DNA of 64,000 nt from Anniella stebbinsi (GCA_029215795.1 JARDYH010000002.1:21073001-21137000), one strand, 5' to 3'; shown: positions 33,901 to 44,668, counted from the first letter of the stretch. The notes: generated from the letters alone by a model not told the origin. Numbers and translations are program-made.

Positions 33901-34239
33901 TCCGCCAGTTGTGTTCCACTGCAGTATATGAAGTTGGTTACATAATTCCAGAAGTTTGTCCTTTCATTTACTAAAGTAAACCATGTTGCGACACCATCTC
34001 ATTAGAAAAAGGGAAAGAAACAACCCCCATCTTGAGGCAACTCATGTAAACCCCCCCCCAAAAAAGGAAAAGAAACAATACCCACTAGTAATGGAAAAAC
34101 CACAGAGATGCAGCTCTCAATTATACACCCACCTACACATTGTTGCGGTATTTTGCATAGAGATTAAAAACATACTAACAGCTCCAGAGCCAACACAGGA
34201 AACCATGTAGAACTTTTTTTTTTTTTTTGGTTCCGCAGC

Positions 34240-34437
34240 TGATATGTGTCCTCTGATCATTTGGGCTGGTAAATCTGAGCAAAATCTGAGCATAATGTGT
34301 GTGTGTATGTGTTGTTTTTGAGAAAAATCAAAAGAAAGATTAAACCTGTCCATAATATGTCCTCTGATCGTTGGGCTGGTAAATAAGAGCAAAATCTCTC
34401 TGTGTCTGTGTGTTGGTTCTGGAAAAAAATCAAAAGG
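34240..34437. repeat. Two-copy tandem duplication, about 112-bp unit
   Basis: ATGTGTCCTCTGATCATTTG GGCTGGTAAAT and ATATGTCCTCTGATCGTTGG GCTGGTAAAT start the two units. Both end in AAAAATCAAAAG. Confidence 0.75.
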
Positions 34438-34659
34438 AACAAGATCCATGCATAGGGTTGTATGATGGTGTCATTCTGTTAGTACAAAGCTTCTGCTGAT
34501 TGTGGAAACCCTGTTTTTATCCTTGTGCGAGTGACAAATCCGATACTGCGATTCTCTGCTTATGCAAAGTGTTCTACAAACTGTTGCACAAGAGTTGTTG
34601 TTTTTTAACTGACCCCTGGATAGTTGATATGTAGTTTCTTTTTATGCTTTTTATGGTTT

Positions 34660-34775
34660 AAAATTTTGTATTTTGGTTTTAAATGTTCAATGTTTTTAAT
34701 CTTTGTAAACCGCCCAGAGAGCTCCAGCTATGGGGCAGTATATAAATGTAATAAATAATCATCATCATCATCAGG
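34660..34775 (+). repeat. L2-type LINE 3' end, sense
   Basis: TTTGTAAACCGCCCAGAGAG, CTCCAGCTATGGGGCAGTAT and ATAAATGTAATAAATAATCA give the forward version of the family, inserted in the left arm of the 12-nt periodic element. Confidence 0.72.
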
Positions 34776-35043
34776 AAATTCCTGAATCAATAAAAGACAG
34801 CATGACTTGACCAAGCCTGTCATGTCTGTCTAGAAAAACCGCCACGAGCGAGAAAAGAGATACATAATAGTGTCGCACAAGCCATTATGCAAGCTGTTGC
34901 CCAACACGTTTCACAAGCTGTTGTGCAAGTTGTTCCACAAGTTGTTCCACAAATCATTGTACAAGATGGTTCACAAGAGATGTTGCATAAGCAAATTGTC
35001 GCACAAGGCATTGCACAGCTCATTACAACTTCATTAGACTAGT

Positions 35044-35520
35044 TGTTGCTCGTGCTGGTTTCCGGGATATATATCCACATGATACCATGTAAATTCTGCT
35101 AATTGTGTAATCTGCTTATTGTGTATTCTAAATCCCTGTCTGTGTATTCTACTGATTAGGCTAAGACGGCTAACTTAAAGTAGCTAGAGGGGAAGCATTC
35201 CTGTGGAGGGAGGCGAAGGCTAGGAGTGAACTTTGTATAGCCATCCCAACGTTATCTCTAGGCATGTGCAGAAGGAATGTTCACGTGAACGCTGTGTGGA
35301 CTACGCTTGACTGGAAGCAGCTATGTTTTGTATAAAACTGCCTAGAACAAAGGAAGGGCAGAGTATTTGTTTTGAGCAGTTACGCTAGGTACTCTCTGTC
35401 TCTGCGCAGAGGGAATAAAAGCCTTGCTGTTTTGGACCTTCAACCTGTGTGTAAATAATTGGAATCTTTGCACACCGGGCATGAACCCCTATTAGGCTAG
35501 TCCCTAAAATCTAGGCAACA
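35044..35520 (+). mobile_element. Probable solo LTR of an old endogenous retrovirus-like element
   Basis: It is 477 bp and begins TGTTGC and ends GCAACA. A TATA-like TGTATAAAACTG lies near 35328 and a GGGAATAAAAGCC poly(A) signal near 35409, in LTR order. No internal genes or primer-binding site are present. The flanks do not show a clear short duplication, which weakens the call. Confidence 0.5.
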
Positions 35521-37037
35521 CACATGCTAGCAAAAGAAAAAAAATTACAGAGTTGGTGTTATTATGCTCAGAGCTTTACAACAGCTATCAGAACTAAACA
35601 CAACTAGCACAAGCAACACTTTGTGTAAGAAAGTAATGAATTGTGCAGTGATTGGTAGAACAGCATGTGTAATGCCTTGTGCAATAGCTTGTGCAGTGAT
35701 TTGCAGAACACGTGCAGCATCTCGCGCAAGAACTTGCACAATAGTTGTACGACTTGTGCAAGTAGAATCAAAGTATTGCGTTTGAAGCTTCTGCAAGGAT
35801 AAAAAACATGGTCTTCTCCAGTAGAAGCTTCATGCTAATGGACCAACGCCGTTAGATGCAACCCAAAATATTTTATTTATTCCCAAGTGAAATCCTACTG
35901 AAGCCAATGAGACAAACATAATCTCACTTGGATGAAATTGTGACACTCCCAGATGATGCTAACCAGCTTCTTTTAAAGAAGAAAAGAATGTATATCTTAT
36001 AGTCCAGATGTAGGCTTAGATTGGTGTTTTCTAAGCATCATTTACAGACTTGCAAAGTACCCTTCTAGCATAGGTAGCTTTCAAGTCGTTTGCTTTCTGC
36101 TGCGCGATGAAACAGATTGGTGTTGGAGACAAACGGTAGTTTTATTTTTGAGTATGGCAGAGGCATCTTTTCCTGAGGTGTAGGCACGCATTTCTTTGGT
36201 CAAAGGGTTTAAAGCACTACAAAATCCTGCCAAACCCATGCACAAAGGCAATAGTGGACTGAATGTACACACTGTAGGCAAAACTGCATCCATCGTGCCG
36301 TTTTCTACTCTTACGTAAAACTGTTGTCTGCAGACAGTGATGAAGCATAATTTCTCTGGGACCAGGACATGCTTGTAACATGGCCCCACTTTCCCTTGCC
36401 ACATGAAAGGCCTTGTGTCCGTTTCCAAAAACAGGATTGATCGGTGCCGTTCAGCTTCCGTAGCTCCCCTTTTGTTAAACTCCTTACATGCCTGGCTGCC
36501 TGATGTCGGTTGGTAGCCAGACGTAGCAGTATAGCATTAGCCCGTATAGATATAAATTATCCTTGAGTGACAGATGTCCTCTAGACACTGTCCCTGGAGA
36601 TCTAGTGTTAGTTCTTCTAAGCACCGGAAGGCTGATTCATTTACTCGCATACAATTTACAGGCCCAGAACATATCGGTATAACTGGCTCCCATTGCCCCA
36701 ATGCCATTGGCTCTTCCCTTCTGCTGCTGCACTCTGTTGCCTCTTCCTGCCTATGCACAGGAAATGCTAGCAGGAAATCTGGGACGTAGTTCTTGGGAAA
36801 GCATGTCACATGGGCTGACCTCTCAAACGTTGAGCCCCAGAGTTTCTTCCTTCCTTCCTTCTTTCCCATCCATCCACCCACCAATCCACCAATGTTGCCC
36901 CCCCATGCATTCTAATTATGGCGCTTGTCCCTCCCTCCCACTCTCCCTCCTTCTGCCAGCCAGCTGCTACACTCTGTTGCCTCCTCCTGCACATAGACAA
37001 CGCCAGCAGAAATGAAGGAACTCCTAAGGTATTTGTG

Positions 37038-37357
37038 TAGGGTGACCATATGAAAAGGAGGACAGGGCTCGTGTATCTTTAACAGTTGCATAGAAAAGGG
37101 AATTTCAGCAGGTATCATTTGTATGCATGCAGCACCTGGTGAAACTCCCCCTTCACCACAACAGTTAAAGCTGCAGGAGCCCTGCTCTCTTTTGTATCTG
37201 GTCACTGTAGTATAATGCCTGCAGCTTTAACTGTTGTGATGAAGAGGGAATTTCACCAGGTGCTGCATGCGTACAAATGACACCTGCTGAAATTCCCTTT
37301 TCTATGCAACTGTTAAAGATACAGGAGCCCTGTCCTCCTTTCCATATGGTCTCCCTA
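37038..37357. mobile_element. 320-bp palindromic hAT-type MITE, copy 2
   Basis: It starts TAGGGTGACCATATGAAAAG and ends CATATGGTCTCCCTA. Nearly the whole length is an inverted repeat around CTGGTCACTGTAG. TATTTGTG lies left and just right. Confidence 0.78.
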
Positions 37358-37511
37358 AATTATTTGTGATACCTTTTAACCCGGCTAAACCTGGTTATTG
37401 CAGAGCTTCTCAGGGAAGGTACATATCTTGAACTACAAATTCTAGGATTTTGGGTACCGTGCCACGTGCTCTCTCTGTTCTAGAGGAGGGTCTGAGTTGT
37501 CCGCTTACTAT

Positions 37512-37694
37512 TTGGAAAAGCTTTCCCCAACCTGGTACCCTTTCCTGGTGCTCGGAGCACAGCGAGCCCTGGCTCAGCCTGCAAGCGCGTTACTGCGAGG
37601 AGAAGAATTGAGCCTAAATTGTAGACTGCAGGCTGGGAATTATGGGTCTTGTAGTCCAACACATCTGGAGGGCACCAGGTTGAGGAAGGCTGAT
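37512..37694. mobile_element. Short palindromic MITE (CTTTCCCCAACCTGG type)
   Basis: AGCTTTCCCCAACCTGGTAC mirrored by GGCACCAGGTTGAGGAAGGC. CTTGTAGTCCAACACATCTGG is shared with its relatives. Confidence 0.7.
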
Positions 37695-38372
37695 TTAAGT
37701 TATTGCCTGTTTGTTCTGCTTCTGATTGGTGCTAGTGAATCTTGCAATATCTGAATGCCCATATAGATGGGGAATGTATTTGCATACATATTTTTCTCCA
37801 AATTAGGCTCAGTTCTTTTCCTTGCTGTAACAGACTTGCAGCCTGGGCCAGGTCTCTCTGGATCCCAAGGCCCCATGGAAGTATACCCATTCCCCCACCC
37901 CTATCCCACGGGTGCATAGGCCCTGTCTGAAATACACTATTGGCAGAGTTCTAGATGAAGAATGAAGCAAGGTGTTGCCCCGCTACATCTAAAACTCTCC
38001 TTTACACTTGTCCTTGTCTCAGCCTCAGCTGGTCTTTTTTTCTCTGTTTTGCTTATAGAAGCAGAATCACTGACTCATTTTGAAAGACAAGGGCAGTTTC
38101 ATTTAATGAGTCATTCATTGTATAGTTGGAAAAGGATGTACATGCCAGTAGTGCTAATTTAACAAAAGGCAGCCTCACTAGGTTAAAATGTGTCTACAAA
38201 TGAAATACTCCCATTTGAGCAGGTGGGGAATTGCTTGGTGTCATGGATTCTTGCATATTGTTATATGTCGCGTAGCACAGAATATTGGTATACGTAGCAT
38301 AGCTTTCTTTCCAGTTATAAATATTTTTGTCCATTGGAATCCATCCTGCCATTTGTGTTGGCTTTAGAAAAT

Positions 38373-38373
<1 letters not shown>

Positions 38374-38415
<42 letters not shown>
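38374..38415. repeat. Compound (AT)n(AC)n microsatellite
   Basis: TATATATATATA then about 15 AC units. Confidence 0.95.
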
Positions 38416-38416
<1 letters not shown>

Positions 38417-38934
38417 CTTTTTAGTAAAACAAATACTGAGCAGTGTACAAAATTAAATACATGAAACAAATAAGAGTGGGAAGGCAAAGGAAGGAGTTGG
38501 TAATGATCTGAATTCTTGAGCCACTTCTGAAAGTTAAGAGATACACAGTGGTCTGATTTAGACATAACAAACTCAGTCTAATAAGTCATGGTTTATTAGA
38601 CCGAGACTGAGTGCAGTGACCTTGTACTCCCATTTCCTCTTCCTTCATCCCATCTCTCATGGACCATAATGCAAAATGTCGATATAAAAAGGTCAGAACA
38701 AAAATGGCTATGTTTACTTGAAAGTGGAAAACTTTATGCACAGAATAATGCAACAAAATATGTAAAAATTCATAACAGAATATAACAATGTACTTTACAG
38801 TGCCCAGACACTGGGGTATATTATTCCTCTTTGTTTAACTTGGCCATAATGCAAAACATTGGGGATTTATTGATCCAGAGTTTTCCATTACTTCCAAGAG
38901 GGGAAATTGGTTTAATCTCTGATTACAAACAGGG

Positions 38935-39040
38935 AAATGAAACCAACCAGTTGCAACTGGTTGCAGCCTGGGAAAAATGATGTCGGACCAGATGAAGCTT
39001 TGACTGGTCCAGCAGGGCTTTTCTTACATTCTTAGGCTAT
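38935..39040 (+). repeat. CR1-like LINE 3' end
   Basis: It ends in GGTCCAGCAGGGCTTTTCTT ACATTCTT, the forward form of the CR1 3' terminus. It lies 80 bp before a SPEF2 exon. Confidence 0.55.
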
Positions 39041-39121
39041 GTTCTTAAAGCGTACCTAAGCTAGAAAACATAAAGATTGATATAAACAAGATCACAAAGA
39101 CTAAACATTTGTTCTTTGTAG

Positions 39122-39214
39122 GTTGGTCTGTGGTTTAAAGGTAGTGAAGATTTGGTCATTCCAGAAAGTCCTACAGAACCTTTGCCATTTAACCGTCAGG
39201 AGCATCTTATAAAA
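39122..39214 (+). CDS. SPEF2: SPEF2 coding exon 4 of window
   Basis: The acceptor TTCTTTGTAG and the donor AAA|GTTAGT bound 31 codons in phase 0-0. The translation starts VGLWFKGSEDLVIPESP and ends PLPFNRQEHLIK. The tract (I/V)PE(N/S)PxEPLPFNRQEHLI is one of the most recognisable SPEF2 C-terminal signatures. The next exon (FFFTLF) lies only 973 bp away with no stop at the junction. Confidence 0.94.
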
Positions 39215-39392
39215 GTTAGTATAAAAAATCTCAAGCTACAGTTTAGCTCAGAATTGGGCGCACTTCAGACCACTAATTTCAGTGGGCTCAAGAATGCCTG
39301 TATTGTATTATGTCTACAACATTTAAGGTTGTCGCTCAAGATTTTGAAATCATGGGTGCTGTTTTTGTGTGGTTTTTCAAATGTATGAGCTT

Positions 39393-39530
39393 TAGGGTGC
39401 AATCCTATGCATGTTTTGACAGAGAAAAGTCCTACAACTTCCAGCATCCTTCCAGTGAGCCATGCTGGTTGGGGAACGCTGGGAGTTGTAGGACGTCTTT
39501 TCTATCTAAATATGCATAGGATTGTGTCCT
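39393..39530. mobile_element. Palindromic MITE (GGGTGCAATCCTATGCAT type), copy 1
   Basis: TAGGGTGCAATCCTATGCAT mirrored by ATGCATAGGATTGTGTCCT. AGTCCTACAACTTCCAGCAT is mirrored by GCTGGGAGTTGTAGGACG. Confidence 0.7.
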
Positions 39531-40187
39531 CAGTCTGTTTCGGAGCTGAGAATTACTGGCTTGCCCTAGAAGTCGGACCACAATTCAGTATTCATTTATT
39601 GTGATTACTTGTAACAATTAGATCCTGAAATTTGCACTTTGCAACACTGATCCTAAACACCCTTCTCTGGAAACCATTCTCAACTATTTTAGTGGAATGT
39701 CCAAGAAAGTGGTGCCTTGTGAGGAGAGGTTGTGTTCCTTGTGTGTTTATATAGCACACAAGTGATGGAACTTTGATAAGGGAAGTCCTTCTAAGCGCGC
39801 ATGGAAGCCCAAACCTATGGACAGAGGTTTTTACAAGTTCCAGACATTTTTGCCAGTCTTTTCTATACATACTAGGAGTGAAACAGAAGTGAGTGTGGAT
39901 GCAGTGACAATCATGTTGTCCTACATAAACTTATTTAGGGTTTGGTATGAAAATGCCCACTCTAGTATGGACTGTGAACATTCCCCAAAACAAAATCAGT
40001 GGAGGTCACGACCTATGGATAACAAAACATGCACTTTTCCCAGTGCCCATTAGCTGAAAAAGTAACTTGTGAAGTAGCCCTAGCATTGCATGTAAATCTG
40101 AATGGATTCTGCTCAGATTTAGATTGTTAATGTGATTAAATAAGGTATCCTGTACATCAATTAATTGAAACGTGTTTCATTCTACAG

Positions 40188-40367
40188 TTTTTCTTCACTT
40201 TGTTCCGTGATCCTGAAAAAGACCCTCCACAGCTGAACTACACTGACATGCTCCTCTATTTTGCCTCCCACCCTGATTCTATTGATGGTGTCTATCAGGC
40301 CCTTAGTGTTGCAACGGGAACATATATCCACAGGATGAAAGAGAAACACCCTCCTGTTCCTCATATG
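40188..40367 (+). CDS. SPEF2: SPEF2 coding exon 5 of window
   Basis: Sixty codons in phase 0-0 lie between TTCATTCTACAG and CATATG|GTAAAA. The translation runs FFFTLFRDPEKDPPQLNYT, then MLLYFASHPDSIDGVYQALS, then a Lys/His/Pro-rich tail. The EKDPPQL(D/N)YT and HPD(S/T)xxGVYxALSVA blocks match vertebrate SPEF2. The exon is clean and conserved despite flanking repeats, and it precedes a more variable acidic linker exon. Confidence 0.94.
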
Positions 40368-40727
40368 GTAAAAATGTTGTTGATAATGCTGATGAACGGT
40401 TAGTGTTGGTTGGATGAAAACAAGGGAGATTCTTATTCCATAAAGCAGGGGTGCGTGCAGCCCTTAGTCACATATTGTGCTGCCCCCTGCCACTGCATTC
40501 CTCCTCAGCGATTGGCTTTGTGGCTTTTATGCTGCTACTGTGCCTTTAATTAGAATCTTCCTGCTTCTAAGCTCTGTGCCAGATTCATTGCTTACTGCTG
40601 AGTATGGCAGCGGCTGGCTACATTGCACCTCTCAAACTGGTTTTCTTTCTGCAAGACATGCAACACGCTGGTCTCACCCTGGCTGATAGATATCTCCTGG
40701 CTGGCAGTAGCAGGCAGCCTCCTTAAT

Positions 40728-41054
40728 TAGGGTGACCATCTGAAAAGGAGGACAGGGCTCCTGTATCTTTAACAGTTGTATAGAAAAGGGAATTTCAGCA
40801 GCTGCCATTTGTATGCATGCAGCACCTGGTGAAATTCCCACTTCATTACAACAGTTAAAGCTGCAGGAGCCCTGCCTTCTTTTGTAGAGTAACCAGATAC
40901 AAAAGAGGGCAGGGCTCCTGCAGCTTTAACTGCTTTGATAAAGAGGAAATTCCACCAGGTGCTACATGCATACAAATGACACCTGCTGAAATTCTTTTTT
41001 CTATACAACTGTTTAAGATACAGGAGCCCTGTCCTCCTTTCATATGGTCACCCT
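40728..41054. mobile_element. 320-bp palindromic hAT-type MITE, copy 3
   Basis: It starts TAGGGTGACCATCTGAAAAG and ends CATATGGTCACCCTA. CCTTAAT flanks both sides (7 bases). It ends 76 bp before a SPEF2 exon. Confidence 0.8.
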
Positions 41055-41130
41055 ACCTTAATCAGGAGGTCATTGGCAAGCAATCGAGTGCATTCAAGCC
41101 ATTACAATATGTTCTTTTTTTCTTCCCCAG

Positions 41131-41373
41131 GTTGATTCTTCAGCTGAACAGCTGATAACAAGTGCTGGACGTGATGAACAGGAGGAAGAAGAAACTGTTG
41201 AAGAAGGGGAAGAGGAAGAGGAAGAGAAGGAAAAAGAAGATGATGCCCAGTCTTTCATCAATGAAGGAGACATTTCTCTGGCTACACTACTCCAGGTGTT
41301 CAAGCATGAAACAACCAAAGCTGCTGACAACCACAGATTTAGTGGTTATCTGACAGCTGAAGACAATTATGAG
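41131..41373 (+). CDS. SPEF2: SPEF2 coding exon 6 of window (acidic low-complexity linker)
   Basis: Eighty-one codons in phase 0-0 lie between TTCTTCCCCAG and TATGAG|GTTGGT. The exon starts VDSSAEQLITSAGRDEQ and runs through about 24 mostly Glu/Lys residues at 41189-41260. It ends with SLATLLQVFKHE and RFSGYLTAEDNYE. The acidic tract is encoded by impure GAA/GAG runs, as expected for a length-variable linker. The (T/S)LLxVFK and RFxxxLxxE blocks anchor it to SPEF2. A 327-bp hAT-type MITE ends only 76 bp upstream, close to the branch-point region. Confidence 0.9.
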
Positions 41374-41844
41374 GTTGGTTAACTAGCCAATAGTTCCACT
41401 TGTTTAATTAATCTTGTATCCAATTCTTATTGAGAGGCTCATGGCAGGCAACTTGCCAGTTTTTTTTAAAATGGAAAGAAATAAAAACAAGAATATGAAA
41501 CAAAATTTCTTAACTTTGGCCAACGACAGATGGCAGCCCAATCAAAAAAAGCCGTGTGCTGTTTCCGCAATGTGCTTTGGTTGGAGCTTTGAATCTCAGG
41601 GAAAGGCTAATCCATAAATATGGGGAAACTACACCATCAAGGAGTCTTCAAAGGATTTCCAAGATCAATTTGTCCATCTCTCTTATCATGGAAGGTCACT
41701 TTGAAGCCCACTGGCCAGGCAGTTTTATCTGGTCAACAGTGGTCTTATCCAGCTTTAATTGAAATGGGGGCCAGAGTTTTGCTCATTGTTTCAAAACCTG
41801 AGAGAGAGAGGATTTATTGTTTTATTGTGTATTAATAAATAATG

Positions 41845-42060
41845 GAGTATATTTATTTATTTATTTATTTATTAATTACAAATATATTTAGACTTGTATA
41901 TCACCCTGGTATCATTTTAGGATACTAGTGTGGTATGCACAATGTAATAATCTACCCTACTATAATATACAATAAAAACAATAAAACAACATCAACTATA
42001 TAATAACAATAGGCAGGAATTAACATAAAATGGACAACTCACATCATCCAACTTAATAAA
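41845..42060 (-). repeat. Likely L2-type LINE 3' end, old, antisense
   Basis: A TTTATTTATTTATTTATTTA run, then TAGACTTGTATATCACCCTG, then A-rich short repeats. It has the same architecture as other L2 ends but is more diverged. Confidence 0.5.
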
Positions 42061-42174
42061 CCAGTTTAATCCAGCATCTCTCCATGGACATTTTATTTAA
42101 TGGCCCGACAATGCCTAAGCTTTTCATGATAGTGAAGCTTTTACTGCTAGGTGGACTGTATCACATGAGAAGCG

Positions 42175-42345
42175 GAACAGTATAGTAGCTAAGGGTGTAA
42201 GGTTGGGAGTAACCACTTGGTCTCACTAAATGGCCATAGGCAAGCCTCTATCAACCAGCCATTTGTAATATGTTTGTCATACTATCGACCTACCTTACAG
42301 GTCTATGATAAGGATTACTGAGATAATATAGGCAAAACGGGCGAG
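42175..42345 (+). repeat. MIR/CORE-like tRNA-derived SINE
   Basis: ACAGTATAGTAGCTAAGGG resembles a MIR head, and CTACCTTACAGGTCTATGAT then AAGGATTACTGAGATAATAT resemble the MIR tail. Confidence 0.5.
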
Positions 42346-42409
42346 TTTTCACAAAACCATCTGCATGTTCAGGTGGTGGATACTTGAAATAGTTGCTAAG
42401 TATTGCGAA

Positions 42410-42543
42410 GGGGTGGGCAACTTGTGACACTATAGATGTTTCAGCCTGCACCTCCCATGATCGCTCACCATTGGCTATGGTAGTTAGGGTTGATGGGAGT
42501 TGTAGGCCAAAACATCTGTAGGGGAATAGGTTGCCCACCCCTG
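42410..42543. mobile_element. Short palindromic MITE (GGGGTGGGCAACTTG type)
   Basis: GGGGTGGGCAACTTGTGACA mirrored by GGTTGCCCACCCCTG. The core GGGAGTTGTAGGCCAAAAC is inverted against its left arm. Confidence 0.65.
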
Positions 42544-42569
42544 GTATAGAGCTTGGGCATCCAAGAGAG

Positions 42570-44545
42570 AAAGTTGTGTGGCAAAATACAGTTCCATCAT
42601 CCAGACCCAGATTCCATCCCTGGCTTCTCCAGGTAAAGAGAGGAAAAGAACTAGGGATGTGCACTGGATCGGACCCGATCCACGATCCGAGTCCGGTCCA
42701 GTGGGAAATCGGATAAATTATCCGATTTCCGATCCCGCAGCTGGATCGGCCGATCCAATCCGAACCGGTCCGAAAAGGCTCCGAACCGGTTCGGCGGATC
42801 GGCGGGCGCCCACTGGCGCCCACCGCCACTTCCATTGGCGGGCGCCAGCGGGCGCCCGCTGATGAAAGTGGACAGCGGGGGGGGAGGAGGGGGGCGCTTA
42901 CCTTCTCGGCCCGTCCGCTCCCATCCGGCACTAGCAGCTACTACCAGCAGGCTCCGCGGCCTGCTCCAGGGTGGCGCGCCGGGTGATGTCATCACCCGGC
43001 GCGCTACTCTAGAGCAGGCCGTGGAGCCCGCTGGTAGTAGCCGCCGGCGCCGGACGGGAGCGGACGGGCCGAGAAGGTAAGCAGGGGGTGCGTGGAGGGG
43101 AGGAGGGGGCGCGCGGAGGGGGGGAGGGGGGCCCTTACCTTCCCGGCCCGGCCGCTCCCGTCCGGCGCCGGCGACTACTACTACCAGCAGGCTCCGCGGC
43201 CTGCTCTAGGGTGGTGCGCTGGGTGATGTCATCACCCGGCGCGCTACTCTAGAGCAGGCCGCGGAGCCCGATGGTAGTAGCCGCCGGCGCCGGACGGGAG
43301 CGGACGGGCCGAGAAGGTAAGCAGGGGGTGCGTGGAGGGGAGGAGGGGGCGCGCGGAGGGGGGGAGGGGGGCCCTTACCTTCCCGGCCCGGTCGCTCCCG
43401 TCCGGCGCCGGCAACTACTACTACCAGCAGGCTCCGCGGCCTGCTCTAGGGTGGCGCGCCGGGTGATGTCATCACCCGGCGCGCTACTCTAGAGCAGGCC
43501 GCGGAGCCCGCTGGTAGTAGCCGCCGGCCCCGGACGGGAGCGGACGGGCCGAGAAGGTAAGCAGGGGGTGCGTGGAGGGGAGGAGGGGGCGCGCGGAGGG
43601 GGGGAGGGGGGCCCTTACCTTCCCGGCCCGGCCGCTCCCGTCCGGCGCCGGCAACTACTACTACCAGCAGGCTCCGCGGCCTGCTCTAGGGTGGCGCGCC
43701 GGGTGATGTCATCACCCGGCGCACTACTCTAGAGCAGGCCGCGGAGCCCGCTGGTAGTAGCCGCCGGCCCCGGATGGGAGCGGACGGGCTGAGAAGGTAA
43801 GCAGGGGGTGCGTGGAGGGGAGGAGGGGGCGCGCGGAGGGGGGAGGGGGGCCCTTACCTTCCCGGCCCGTTCGCTTCCGTCCGGGGCCGGCGGCTACTAC
43901 CAGCAGGCTCCGCGGCCTACTCCAGGGTGGCGCGCCGGGTGATGTCATCACCCGGTGCGCTACTCGAGAGTAGGCCGTGGAGCCCGCTGGTAGTAGCCGC
44001 CGGCGCCGGACGGGAGCGGACGGGCCGAGAAGGTAAGCAGTGGCGGGGAAGGGGGCTTACCCCCCCCCCAGAGCCGTCCGCTTCTATCCGCTGGCGCCCG
44101 CGGGCGCCAGCGGATGGAAGCGGACGGCCCCAGGGGGAGTAGGGAGCGCGGGGGAGGGGGCTTACCTGCCGGGGCCGTCCACAGCGGACGGCCCCGGGGG
44201 GGGAGGGAGTTAGGCCCCCCCTCTCCCACCCGCCGCCATTTTTTCCTCATAGACTTGCATTGCAATGCAAGTCTATGGGGAAAAAAATGGCGGCCGATCC
44301 AAAAATTTACGATTTTTGGGTCGGGATCGGACTCGATCCGGTCCGGGGGGCCTCCGATTTTGTCCGAACCGGTCCGTGACAAAATTGGAGGTCCCGATCC
44401 GGGTCCCGATCCGATCCGGGGGGTCCGTGCACACCCCTAAAAAGAACCCCTCCTGAAACCCTGGAGAGCCACTGACAGTCAGTGCTGGCAATACTGGGCT
44501 AGATGGACCAATGGTCTGACTCAGTATAAGGCAGCTTTCTATCTT
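42570..44545 (+). repeat. Dispersed repeat split by foldback copy A
   Basis: Before the insertion: CATCCCTGGCTTCTCCAGGT. After it: CCCTGGAGAGCCACTGACAG, then GGGCTAGATGGACCAATGGT and TCAGTATAAGGCAGCTTTCT. The two halves belong to one common reptile repeat end whose class I cannot fix. Confidence 0.55.
42652..44439. mobile_element. GC-rich foldback hAT-type element, copy A (240-bp palindromic units)
   Basis: It is bounded by an exact 8-bp duplication, AAAAGAAC (42644-42651 and 44440-44447). Termini are TAGGGATGTGCACTGGA and, inverted, TAGGGGTGTGCACGGAC. Subterminal parts are rich in GATCCG/CGGATC. The centre is a tandem array with palindrome centres GGTGATG-T-CATCACC near 42988, 43228, 43468, 43708 and 43944, so the period is 240 bp. 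Each unit carries arms of about 37 bp around that centre plus CAGCAGGCTCCGCGG and its complement. There is no ORF with recognisable content, so it is non-autonomous. It inserted into another dispersed repeat (42570-44545). Confidence 0.88.
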
Positions 44546-44668
44546 CATATGTCTGCGTAATAGAGCACCCATTGTAACGGTAAAGGTTGTCCACCTCTGT
44601 CTCCTGTAACAGCATGTGTAGTTGTTGTTTTTCCTAATAAAGTAATCCATCTGTATTCCCTTTTAAAG

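Larger units (their letters stand above)
34453..35864. mobile_element. 1.4-kb palindromic element with 12-nt periodic arms
   Basis: Imperfect terminal repeats of about 70 bp share GGGTTG, AAGCTTCTGCTG/AAGCTTCTACTGG and GTTTTTATCCTTG (34455-34525 against 35862-35795). The inner arms 34868-35030 and 35600-35770 are built from degenerate 12-nt units around TTGTGCAAG/CTTGCACAA. An L2 3' end (34660-34775) and a probable solo LTR (35044-35520) interrupt it. Frames through the arms place Cys about every four codons, a direct sign of the 12-nt period. Confidence 0.62.
35865..39121. other. SPEF2 intron before exon 4 of window
   Basis: MITEs at 37038 and 37512, a CA repeat and a CR1 end are the only recognisable parts. 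Confidence 0.5.

Noticed and set aside
34820..35785. Cys-rich peptides on both strands as secreted or metallothionein-like proteins
   Set aside because: The Cys spacing is a by-product of 12-nt periodic DNA and appears in both arms without start or splice context.
42981..43960. Regular direct repeats as a CRISPR-like array
   Set aside because: The units are 240 bp, themselves palindromic, have no unique spacers or cas genes, and sit in a vertebrate gene.
42290..44656. Several 70-210-codon frames across the GC-rich foldback on both strands
   Set aside because: They are Arg/Gly/Pro/Ala-rich by base composition, repeat with the 240-bp unit, and occur in mirrored form on both strands; no family content.
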